From Profundibacter sp033851955 (GTDB lineage Bacteria > Pseudomonadota > Alphaproteobacteria > Rhodobacterales > Rhodobacteraceae): DNA of 64,000 nucleotides. Under the pieces are notes generated by a model that was given only the letters and a program-made list of their open reading frames with translations, made no database searches and was not told the origin of the DNA. Below, one piece after another: positions 40,370 through 48,666 of the stretch; positions within the stretch are counted from its first letter, which is position 1; each line of letters begins with the position of its first letter. Where the stretch lies: assembly GCA_033851955.1 (NCBI GenBank), contig JAWSVK010000006.1, forward strand, positions 1 through 64,000, given 5' to 3'. The position numbers and the translations under genes are program-made.

Positions 40370-40504
40370 CTATGGATCAGTAGCATTTCGCGCTTCTTCA
40401 TAGATGCGTTGTGCATCTGCTTCATCCTTGGCACCTGCCACCAATGTGCCATTCACATAGTAATGATCCGCAATAGTTTCGTGTTTTTGGGTGTCGTATT
40501 CCAT
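40370..40504 (-). CDS. 44-aa small protein coupled to the DUF2793 gene
   Basis: Read directly from the bases, this frame begins MEYDTQKHETIADHYY and ends EEARNATDP with stop TAG. Its ATG shares one base with the stop of the DUF2793 gene (TAATG), a classic coupled arrangement. The product is acidic, has no membrane segment, and contains a short YYVNGTLVAGAKDEADA stretch. I do not recognise a family. The coupling and codon pattern make it a probable real gene; it may be a chaperone or partner of the DUF2793 protein. Confidence 0.7.
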   Translation of the reverse strand: MEYDTQKHETIADHYYVNGTLVAGAKDEADAQRIYEEARNATDP

Positions 40505-41472
40505 TATATGCCTCCTAAGAATGTATAAGAATAAACCCGCGAAGAGGTCATACGGTTCTCGATCTGCAACTGTCCCATTTGAACCGCGACGCCAGTTCTG
40601 TTTGCTGTGCTTATTGTTCCGTCAAGAACAGTTGTACCGTGGTTTTCAATTTTGGTACCAACGACCATCGAGCTTAGATCAAGAGAGCTGCCAGTGTCAT
40701 AGACCAATATACAGCTGTGGTTGGCCAATGGAAAATCGTCATCAACAACAGTAATCAAAACAAACCCACCTGCCGATGGCGTGCTAACAACACCTACGCT
40801 GTCAGCCCCAATGGTAATCTTACCGCTTTGCATACATTTGGTCTCGGTTGTGCCTGTATCGGCGCGTATGGTCAGGGCCTCTTGAAAACTACTGCCATCA
40901 TCACTGACTTTGATGTGGAAATCATCATCCCCAGCCGTGCCCATTTCAGCGCGCCCAGACCAACCCGTTTGAAACATCATTGATGCCGTGTCACCACTTG
41001 CCGCCTTGTTAATTTTGAGCTGATGATCATCCCCATCATGGCTGAACAAAGTCGCATCCGAGGAAACTGATAAACGGTTGGTCGCATCAGACGTCGCATT
41101 GATCCCGACCCCGTCAACGTTTTGCAAATCGGCAGCCAGAACAATCCAGCTCACGCCGTCAAAAACATGTTGCTTACCTTCGGTTTTACCCCATGCTTGC
41201 CAGCCTTCTTGAGGGGAAATGAAATTCCATGCGTTCTCGTTGAAAACAGCGATCATATCGTCCTTACCGGCCCAAGCCCCCGTCGGGCCAGTGCCCAACC
41301 CATGGGCCTCGCCATCTTGCGGTAAAGCAGGCGGCGTTGTCGCTCCAAACGCCTCCACAGTGAGCTGTACCAAAGTGTCGAGCTTCAAGATCGCTTCATT
41401 ATGGGTGACGTGTTTTTGCGCTTGTGATGGCTGAATAAACGGCAGCTCAAGTCGAGGTGAATTATCGGGCAT
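40504..41472 (-). CDS. DUF2793-domain phage/GTA-type protein
   Basis: The 322-aa protein begins PRLELPFIQPSQAQKHVTHNEAI after its start, the standard opening of DUF2793 proteins. It continues with DGEAHGLGTGPTGAWAGKDDMIAVFNENAWNFISPQEGWQAW. The C-terminal half is beta-rich and glycine/threonine-rich, fibre-like. DUF2793 occurs in tail-fibre or spike-like proteins of phages and gene transfer agents in Rhodobacterales. GGAAAGG supports the start at 41472; the longer frame to 41601 lacks a site. No other phage gene is adjacent. Confidence 0.85.
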   Translation of the reverse strand: MPDNSPRLELPFIQPSQAQKHVTHNEAILKLDTLVQLTVEAFGATTPPALPQDGEAHGLGTGPTGAWAGKDDMIAVFNENAWNFISPQEGWQAWGKTEGKQHVFDGVSWIVLAADLQNVDGVGINATSDATNRLSVSSDATLFSHDGDDHQLKINKAASGDTASMMFQTGWSGRAEMGTAGDDDFHIKVSDDGSSFQEALTIRADTGTTETKCMQSGKITIGADSVGVVSTPSAGGFVLITVVDDDFPLANHSCILVYDTGSSLDLSSMVVGTKIENHGTTVLDGTISTANRTGVAVQMGQLQIENRMTSSRVYSYTFLGGI

Positions 41473-41695
41473 GCAAAACCTTTCCGAATGAATGAGAATT
41501 TGGCAAAGTGTCCGATGATCTGAATGAAATTCTATTACGGCATCGCACGTGCATTGCGAAATTGTGCAACAGCTGCGGTTTTCCCAACATAATTCAGCCA
41601 ATACTCATGGTTAGATACATGGCAGTATGTTGGTTTTCCTTGCGTTTATAGGCATGTAAGGCACATATGGAACACATCTGTTACGAAAGATCTAA

Positions 41696-42370
41696 ATGTC
41701 CCCGCTTTCACGCTTCAAAGATGCCCACAAAGGTGAACGTTGTGTTTTGGTTTGCAACGGCCCCTCGCTCAATCAAATGGATCTTAAATTTCTGCGCCGT
41801 GAAATCGTTTTTGGTCTGAACAAAATCCATCTTGGACTGGAGAAATTTGGCTTTTACCCACGCTATTTGGTGGCTGTGAATGACAAAGTCATCCAGCAAA
41901 GCCTTGCCGCGTTTCAACAAGCCACTGCTGTGAAATTCATCTCAGATCGCTCTGCTCATTTGTTGCCCCAAAACGCTTGGACCTATCATTTAGCCACATC
42001 CAATCCGTTTCAGCGGTTTTACACGGATATCACCATCGGGCTACATGAGGGTTATACTGTCACCCACGCTGCCCTACAAATTGCTTATTATATGGGGTTC
42101 CAAAAGGTGGTCATCATTGGCATGGATCACCGTTTTGCTTCATCTGGCCCCGCCAACAGCAGCCAACATTTAGTAGGGGCTGACCCAAACCATTTTAGCT
42201 CTGATTACTTCCGCGACCAAAACTGGGACGCGCCCGATTTGCGGGAATCGGAAATTTCATACCGAACGGCACTAGAGACGTATCGAGCGGATGGTCGCCA
42301 AATTATCGACGCAACGCTAAATGGTGCCTGCAAAATTTTCCCAAAAGCAAATTATCGGGATTTGTTTTGA
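41696..42370 (+). CDS. MptE/DUF115-like protein
   Basis: The 224-aa protein has the DUF115/MptE-type opening RCVLVCNGPSLNQMDLKFL and later GYTVTHAALQIAYYMGFQKVVIIGMDHRF. This fold is shared by 6-hydroxymethylpterin pyrophosphokinase MptE-like proteins and by proteins of flagellin or glycan modification loci. As the first gene of the glycan locus it most likely acts on a nucleotide-activated sugar or phosphosugar. A homologous domain forms the first part of the 1198-aa protein at 45068. Confidence 0.75.
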   Translation: MSPLSRFKDAHKGERCVLVCNGPSLNQMDLKFLRREIVFGLNKIHLGLEKFGFYPRYLVAVNDKVIQQSLAAFQQATAVKFISDRSAHLLPQNAWTYHLATSNPFQRFYTDITIGLHEGYTVTHAALQIAYYMGFQKVVIIGMDHRFASSGPANSSQHLVGADPNHFSSDYFRDQNWDAPDLRESEISYRTALETYRADGRQIIDATLNGACKIFPKANYRDLF

Positions 42371-42486
42371 AATTGACCCCAAAGGCTGCCTCTGGCATAT
42401 GAACAATTAGCGTTAACGCATTTTATGTTTCATAGAATCAAAGTAATAGTTGTCGGTATTTATTGGATTTGGGAGGGGATCTGCAC

Positions 42487-43455
42487 GTGTTTGCAAGCAT
42501 AGTCATTCGAACCTTGAACGAAGCCGAGTATCTGAATGACTTACTGGTCATGATTGAAAAGCAGAACACCTCGGGGCTTGATCACGAGGTGGTGCTGATC
42601 GATTCGGGATCAACCGACGGTACTGTCGAGATTGCCAAAAGCCACGGTTGCCGGATCACCAACATCAGTAAGCAAGAGTTTTCCTTTGGCCGCTCGCTCA
42701 ACCGCGGCTGTGATTTTGCCAAAGGTGATCTTTTGGTGTTCATCTCGGGGCACTGCATTCCGGAAAATGAAAACTGGCTGCAATCCATTTGCCAACCCCT
42801 CATAGATGGGCAGGCCAGTTATAGTTACGGGCGTCAAATCGGCGATGATGACAGCAATTATTCCGAGCGCCGAATTTTCGCAAAATACTACCCAATTCAG
42901 AGCCAAATACCGCAACGCGGCTTCTTTTGTAACAACGCCAACGCTGCCGTTTTACGCAGCGCATGGGCTGATCTGCGCTTTGACGAAGAACTGACAGGAC
43001 TTGAGGACATGGCATTGGCCAAGCCTTTGGTAGAGGCCGGACACGCAGTGGCCTATGTGGCCGATGCGCCAGTTTTTCATCACCACACCGAAACATGGGC
43101 GGGCGTGCAACGCCGATTTGAGCGCGAAGCCATCGCCCTGCAACAGATAATGCCTGAAGTGCACATCAGTTGCGTTGATATGCTGCGCTATATCGTTTCC
43201 AGTGTATTTATGGATTGGAAAAGTGCCGCTCGGCACCGCACTCTTAAAGCCAGCTGGTACGGTATTCTACGCTACCGGATTTCTCAATATGTTGGCTCCT
43301 ATAAGGGTAACAATGACCAAAGACGCCTATCACGTACCCGCAAAGAGCGGTTCTTCTATCCGTCTGTAAATGAAAGTGATGCTGACAATGAATGGTTCAA
43401 ATCGCACCGTCGTTCTTCTCCCAATGAAAGCAAACAGTCAAAGGGTGAAAGGTAA
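42487..43455 (+). CDS. Family 2 glycosyltransferase
   Basis: This 322-aa GT-A enzyme begins ASIVIRTLNEAEYLNDLL, with the sugar-nucleotide segment VVLIDSGSTDGTVEIAKSHGC. The usual DxD region reads FISGHCIPENENWL, a variant seen in some GT2 subfamilies, and is followed by LTGLEDMALAKPLVEAGHAV. I use the GTG at 42487, preceded by GGGAGGGG; a longer TTG start at 42463 is possible. The last 23 codons overlap the next gene in another frame. Confidence 0.87.
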   Translation: MFASIVIRTLNEAEYLNDLLVMIEKQNTSGLDHEVVLIDSGSTDGTVEIAKSHGCRITNISKQEFSFGRSLNRGCDFAKGDLLVFISGHCIPENENWLQSICQPLIDGQASYSYGRQIGDDDSNYSERRIFAKYYPIQSQIPQRGFFCNNANAAVLRSAWADLRFDEELTGLEDMALAKPLVEAGHAVAYVADAPVFHHHTETWAGVQRRFEREAIALQQIMPEVHISCVDMLRYIVSSVFMDWKSAARHRTLKASWYGILRYRISQYVGSYKGNNDQRRLSRTRKERFFYPSVNESDADNEWFKSHRRSSPNESKQSKGER

Positions 43456-44092
43456 GAATTTTCGCCCTCTGAATGGCAAACCGCTGTTTCGTTGGATTTT
43501 GGACAGCCTGTTGGCAATCGACCGCATTGATCAGGTGGTCATCAATACAGATGCGCGAGAAATATTGGCGAAAAACGGCCTGACCGACAGTGATCGAGTG
43601 ATGATCCGCGACCGCAAGCCCGAACTCTGTGGCGACATGGTATCGATGAACTTGATCCTTGCCGATGACATCGCCGCAGTGGCAGCCGACACTTATTTGA
43701 TGACCCACACCACCAACCCGATGCTGTCGAGCGATACGATCAATCGCGCGATGTCTGCCTATGACACCAAACTCGCGGCAGGTGAAACTGACAGCCTGTT
43801 CACCGTCAACAAAATCCAAACACGATTTTACCACGCCGATTGTAGTCCAGTGAACCATGACCCAGACAACCTGATCCAGACCCAAGATTTGGAGCCATGG
43901 TATGAGGAAAACTCAAACCTGTTTATCTTCTCTCGCGAAAGTTTTGCCAAAACAGGTGCCCGCATTGGTGCGAACCCGATGATGTTTGAAACACCGGGGT
44001 TGGAAAGCGTCGATATTGATACACCTGATGATTGGGACATGGCCGAAGCCGTCTCCCAAGTTCTTACACGCCGCATGGAGGCCGCCCAATGA
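43388..44092 (+). CDS. Acylneuraminate cytidylyltransferase-like (CMP-sugar synthetase)
   Basis: The 234-aa protein matches the NeuA-type nucleotidyltransferase family: VVLLPMKANSQRVKGKNFRPLNGKPLFRWIL near the start (CTP site), VVINTDAREIL, and ESVDIDTPDDWDMAEAV at the end. Such enzymes activate sialic, Kdo-like or other sugar acids with CTP. No sialic acid or Kdo synthase is in the window. The start is ambiguous (43388 or 43370, no clear ribosome binding site) and either choice overlaps the upstream gene by about 70-90 bases. Confidence 0.82.
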   Translation: MNGSNRTVVLLPMKANSQRVKGKNFRPLNGKPLFRWILDSLLAIDRIDQVVINTDAREILAKNGLTDSDRVMIRDRKPELCGDMVSMNLILADDIAAVAADTYLMTHTTNPMLSSDTINRAMSAYDTKLAAGETDSLFTVNKIQTRFYHADCSPVNHDPDNLIQTQDLEPWYEENSNLFIFSRESFAKTGARIGANPMMFETPGLESVDIDTPDDWDMAEAVSQVLTRRMEAAQ

Positions 44093-45021
44093 AAGATGTA
44101 CTCGTAACTTGCCCACCAATGTTGGGGCAGATTGATTTGTTCATGGAGTTGGCCGCCGAACAAGGTTTGCGCCTGCATCCGGCCAAAACGACCCAAGTAT
44201 TATCCGAAGACGAATTGAAAGACTTGCTGCCGGATTACGACGGCTGGATCATCGGCGACGACCCAGCAACCCGTTCCGTTTTTAAAACCGCTCAAGGTGG
44301 CCGCCTGACGGCTGCGGTCAAATGGGGCATCGGTGTTGATAATGTCGATTTCGCCGCCTGCAAAGATTTAGGCATCCCGATCACCAATACCCCAATGATG
44401 TTCGGGGCCGAGGTCGCAGATGTTGCACTTGGGTACGTGATTGGCCTGGCCCGCGAAACTTTTTCCATCGACCGCGCTGTGCGGGCTGGTGGTTGGCCAA
44501 AACCTGCTGGCATCAGCCTCGCGGGTAAAACTGTCGGCGTTGTTGGCCTGGGCGACATCGGCCGCAATGCTTGCAGCCGCTTGCAAGCCTTTGGCATGAA
44601 TGTTGTCGCCTATGACCCGGGCGTCGAGGGCGACACCGGACTGAATGGGTTGGCACGCGCTGTTTGGCCCGCCGGCGTCGAAAATCTGGATTTCTTGGTC
44701 TTCACTTGCGCCTTAAACCAGCACAACCAACACATGCTAAACGCCGACGTGTTGGCGGCGGCCAAGGATGGCATTCGCATTGTAAATGTTGCCCGCGGTC
44801 CATTGATTGACGAGACCGCTTTGATTACGGCCTTACAATCTGGTAAAGTGCACTCAGCAGCATTGGATGTCTTTGAGGTAGAGCCCCTACCGATGGACAG
44901 CCCGCTACGTGATATGGAACGCTGTATTTTCGGCACCCATAATGGCTCTAACACAGTGGATGCAGTGATCCGTGCAAGCCATGAAGCAATAAAACATTTA
45001 GCCGGTTTTCTGGCGCAATAG
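44089..45021 (+). CDS. D-2-hydroxyacid dehydrogenase (phosphoglycerate dehydrogenase-like)
   Basis: The 310-aa NAD-dependent enzyme has a Rossmann motif VGVVGLGDIGRNACSRLQAFGM, the substrate and catalytic arginine segment RIVNVARGPLIDETALI, and the acid-histidine pair region FEVEPLPMDSPL ... GTHNGSNT. The ATGA overlap couples it to the CMP-sugar synthetase, so it probably oxidises or reduces a hydroxyacid precursor of that sugar and is unlikely to be the serine-pathway enzyme. Confidence 0.87.
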   Translation: MKDVLVTCPPMLGQIDLFMELAAEQGLRLHPAKTTQVLSEDELKDLLPDYDGWIIGDDPATRSVFKTAQGGRLTAAVKWGIGVDNVDFAACKDLGIPITNTPMMFGAEVADVALGYVIGLARETFSIDRAVRAGGWPKPAGISLAGKTVGVVGLGDIGRNACSRLQAFGMNVVAYDPGVEGDTGLNGLARAVWPAGVENLDFLVFTCALNQHNQHMLNADVLAAAKDGIRIVNVARGPLIDETALITALQSGKVHSAALDVFEVEPLPMDSPLRDMERCIFGTHNGSNTVDAVIRASHEAIKHLAGFLAQ

Positions 45022-45067
45022 AGACTAATTTTAACCTTGAGGTGCCTAATGGCAGGACGAATTTATT

Positions 45068-48000
45068 ATGACTGATATATGTGTTGTGATGGGGAATGGC
45101 CCCTCCTTAAAAGGGTTTGACTTCACCCGTTTGCGTGGCGTTGCCTCGCTTGGGATGAACGCAGCCTACCGATACTGGGACGAAATAAATTGGTATCCCA
45201 CCTATTATGCCTGCCTTGATGACCAAATGATCGAGAGCCACCACGACGAGATTTATCGGCTTTGGCAAGAAGGCAATATTGAGCAGTTCTTTGTGCACAA
45301 CGCATTCTTTACGCATCACCCTGACTGCATTTGCGCCGAAGGTTTTCATTCGCTCGATCAGGTTTTGCCACATTGGTACAAACAGCGCGGCAAGGCGCTG
45401 GGTTGGCCCGATTTGTCACAGCATTCGGCCTTCAACACTCAAGACACCACCAAAGTCACAACTGGGGCCTTTGCAGCGCGGTTCGTTGCATTTTTAGGCC
45501 ATGAAAAAATCGCCCTGATGGGGATCGATTTAAAATATGTCGAGATTATCAAAGAGGCCGAAAAGACCGAAGGCGTCGGGCTGGTGATGCGCGAGACACC
45601 CAAAGAAAACCCGAACTACTTCTTTGACAGCTATCAACAAGCTGGCGACAAATACAACATCCCCAATCCAGATATTCACGACAACAAACTGCACATTCAA
45701 TCCTTTCAACTGATCCCGAATGATTTCGCCAAATTTGGTCAACAAACCAAAATTGTGAACACCAACCCAAAATCATTGCTAGAAGTTGAAAAAGTTTTCC
45801 CGCTGGAACCCATTGATGATGTGCTTGCGCCTCATAAAATGGCCGCCATCATTGTGCCCACCAATCGGTTTGAGATCAAAGCCATTTTGGCGAACTTCGA
45901 CATTTGGGCTGGGCAAAAATACGCCCCCCTCTTACGCGGTGATCGCGACAACCGAACCGAACTGGTGTTCATGTTCAACAACGACAGTGGTAAACAGCAC
46001 GAGGCCGAAATTCGCGCCCGCTTTGAGGCCACTGACATGACGCGTTTCTTTTCAGGGCTTTCGTTTGAGTATCTGGGGCTAGAAGACGATTTGGACAAAT
46101 ACGAACGCGACTACACAAAGAAGGTCGGGGATCACGGCTATAAATCCGGCCCCAACAACCAGTTTTTCCGCACGATGTACGCGGCTGAAAATCTTGGCCA
46201 CTATGTGTTTCAAATGGAAACTGACTGTGTGCCGTTGCGCGCTGGCTGGTTGTCAGCCCTGCGCGAACAGGTGGGCAATGAGCCTGATTTTTGGGTCTTA
46301 GGATCCGCCTATCACGGGGTCGAGGAGCTGTCTCCGGCATTTAAAGATCACATCAACGGCAACGCAATTTATGCGGTTGGCGACGACGGGTTTCAGGATT
46401 TTCTCAAATCCTTTTGGGAGCCGCGCACCCACGCGATGGTCAAGGGCCAAGACAAGCGTTTGGCTTATGATTGTATCCTTGAAAAAGTGTTCACCGAGCA
46501 AAAAGACACTGACCCCGCCGTGGCCAAGGTTATTGACCAACATGGTGAGATGTTTCGCTTTACTGAATATATGCTCAATATTTCGGGCAAACGCGACCTG
46601 TCTGATTTAGCGCACGACTATGAGACCACGTTGCTTGCCGATTATAAAGCAGCCTATATTCTACACAACCGAACTGCGCAGGATCGGGTTGCAACAAAAA
46701 CACCAAGATATTTTGCTTCGAAATCTCGAAAGTCAGACCCCTCAATGCTGAGACCAGAAACCTTACCACGCATGTTGGTCATCGATATGACGGCCATGGG
46801 CAATGGCACTGCCACCGGCGAAGTCAAATCGAATTTGTTCAAAAAATGGCCCGCTGACCGCCTGCTCCAAGTGGCCAGCCCAACGCCGGATGACCTGGCT
46901 TTGGTGCGCACAGGCGCGGACGGCAGTGTGTCGGTAAACCGTTGTGACGCCGACACCATTTACACAGCCATCATCGGGTTCAAGCCCGACGTCATCTTGT
47001 ATCGGCCCTTGCCTGAGCGACCAAATCTACACGCGCTTGCCCTCTCGGTGATTGAGGAAACAGACCTGCCTTTGGTCACATGGGTCATGGATGATTGGCC
47101 AACCCGCCTCTACGCCGAAGACAAAAAGACATTCCATAACTTCGACCCTAGTTTCAAAGCGCTGTTGAAGCGTTCAGTTTTGCGCCTTTCGATCTGTGAT
47201 GCCATGTCCAAGGCCTATACCAAACGGTATGGCATGGCGTTTCAAGCCTTTGCAAATGGTGTGGACATGTCCGCGTGGCCGACTCCGAAATCCCATTCTG
47301 GCACCTCATTGGTTGTGCGTTACGCCGGTGGATTGGCGCCAGATATGAACGCCGCCAGCATTCAACGCGTGGCCAAGTCCGTGCAAGAACTGGCTGATCA
47401 GGGTCAGGACATTCGGTTTGAGATCAACACCCAAAACTGGTGGGTTAAACAAAGCGGCAAATTGTTCGACGGGCTTTCGGCCACCACCCTGACATCACAC
47501 AAACGAAGTTTTGCCGATTACACCGCATGGCTTGCCGAGGCCGATGCCTTGGTGATCGCCTATAATTTTGACGAAGCATCCTTGCGTTATGTGCGTTACA
47601 GCATGGCCAACAAATTGCCCGAATACCTTGGCTCTGGCGTGCCGATATTGGTTCATGGGCCAAAAGATGTGGCAACCATTGATTATGTAATGCAACACCA
47701 AACAGCACAAGTCGTGGAAACGCCTGAGATTGAACCCCTCATCGCCGCATTCACTGATCTGAGCGACGCCGCCGTTCGCCAAAATCTAGCAGACAAAGGG
47801 CGGGCATTAGCCCAAGAACGCCATGATTTGACGACCCTTGCCAGCAATCTAGCATTGGCAATTCAAGAAATCTGCCCGACGGTTTCCCCTGCAAATTTCG
47901 GCATCTATATCACCGCATCTGACGAAACTCTCAACACTCAGTCCCTTGATGTGGAACTCGCTAGAAAAGCCATAGATAAGGGAAGCACCGGGTTTCTAAC

Positions 48001-48664
48001 CTACCCTAACCCACTTGAAATTGTTGCAGCGTCTTTGCAACAAGGCCAAGATGGCACTCAAGCCCTTGCGGATTGGCAGTCCCAAGCCACCGCCCATTTG
48101 ACGTTCTTTCGCCAAGCTCGAAAATCGATACAAATTGTAGAGCACAGTCATGCTGTTCCAGATAGCTTCCAGGAAAGTCTTCCCCAAGGGTTGTTGTTTC
48201 CCCTCGTCGAGAACGACCCTTTGTACCTCGCGCTCGCCAGCCTTTTGTTGGATAAAGCTCCGGCGGCTCAACGGATTTTGGCAGAATTACGAGCCAGCGG
48301 CACTGTCGCCGTCAAGGACTACGCAGGCATTGATATAGCGGCCGCCGTCAGCCATTCACAAACCCGATTGAAGACCGGGACCAATGGGCGGGGCCTGCCT
48401 GTTTCGTCGTCCGTTGCGCTTTTGCAAGAACAGGTTGTTCAACTTCAGGCGACAGCTGAAACCTATTACCAAGACGCCGAACAAATGCGGCGAAAGGTGG
48501 CTGGAAATGGCGCCGGAAATGGCCCAGCAACCGGACATCTGCAGGCACAGGTCGCGGCCCTACAGCACGAAGTTGATGAACTTTACAGATCAAATTCATG
48601 GCGGATCACAGGGCCTTTGCGCAAAATCAGTCAAACCCTAGGGTCACTTAGAAAAAGGAAGTAA
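45068..48664 (+). CDS. 1198-aa multi-domain glycan protein: MptE-like, GT-A-like and GT4-like
   Basis: Residues 1-230 are MptE/DUF115-like (VVMGNGPSLKGFDFTRL). Residues about 258-560 look like a glycosyltransferase with MAAIIVPTNRFEIKAIL at the start and an acidic METDCVPLRAGW motif near 384. Residues about 569-930 resemble GT-B glycosyltransferases (WVMDDWPTRLYAE near 672; YLGSGVPILVHGPKD in the nucleotide-sugar half). A C-terminal coiled coil ends with ELYRSNSWRITGPLRKI near 1175, a tail common in polysaccharide glycosyltransferases. It probably adds two different sugars in sequence. The start at 45068 follows AGGA at ten bases. Confidence 0.8.
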   Translation: MTDICVVMGNGPSLKGFDFTRLRGVASLGMNAAYRYWDEINWYPTYYACLDDQMIESHHDEIYRLWQEGNIEQFFVHNAFFTHHPDCICAEGFHSLDQVLPHWYKQRGKALGWPDLSQHSAFNTQDTTKVTTGAFAARFVAFLGHEKIALMGIDLKYVEIIKEAEKTEGVGLVMRETPKENPNYFFDSYQQAGDKYNIPNPDIHDNKLHIQSFQLIPNDFAKFGQQTKIVNTNPKSLLEVEKVFPLEPIDDVLAPHKMAAIIVPTNRFEIKAILANFDIWAGQKYAPLLRGDRDNRTELVFMFNNDSGKQHEAEIRARFEATDMTRFFSGLSFEYLGLEDDLDKYERDYTKKVGDHGYKSGPNNQFFRTMYAAENLGHYVFQMETDCVPLRAGWLSALREQVGNEPDFWVLGSAYHGVEELSPAFKDHINGNAIYAVGDDGFQDFLKSFWEPRTHAMVKGQDKRLAYDCILEKVFTEQKDTDPAVAKVIDQHGEMFRFTEYMLNISGKRDLSDLAHDYETTLLADYKAAYILHNRTAQDRVATKTPRYFASKSRKSDPSMLRPETLPRMLVIDMTAMGNGTATGEVKSNLFKKWPADRLLQVASPTPDDLALVRTGADGSVSVNRCDADTIYTAIIGFKPDVILYRPLPERPNLHALALSVIEETDLPLVTWVMDDWPTRLYAEDKKTFHNFDPSFKALLKRSVLRLSICDAMSKAYTKRYGMAFQAFANGVDMSAWPTPKSHSGTSLVVRYAGGLAPDMNAASIQRVAKSVQELADQGQDIRFEINTQNWWVKQSGKLFDGLSATTLTSHKRSFADYTAWLAEADALVIAYNFDEASLRYVRYSMANKLPEYLGSGVPILVHGPKDVATIDYVMQHQTAQVVETPEIEPLIAAFTDLSDAAVRQNLADKGRALAQERHDLTTLASNLALAIQEICPTVSPANFGIYITASDETLNTQSLDVELARKAIDKGSTGFLTYPNPLEIVAASLQQGQDGTQALADWQSQATAHLTFFRQARKSIQIVEHSHAVPDSFQESLPQGLLFPLVENDPLYLALASLLLDKAPAAQRILAELRASGTVAVKDYAGIDIAAAVSHSQTRLKTGTNGRGLPVSSSVALLQEQVVQLQATAETYYQDAEQMRRKVAGNGAGNGPATGHLQAQVAALQHEVDELYRSNSWRITGPLRKISQTLGSLRKRK

Positions 48665-48666
48665 CA

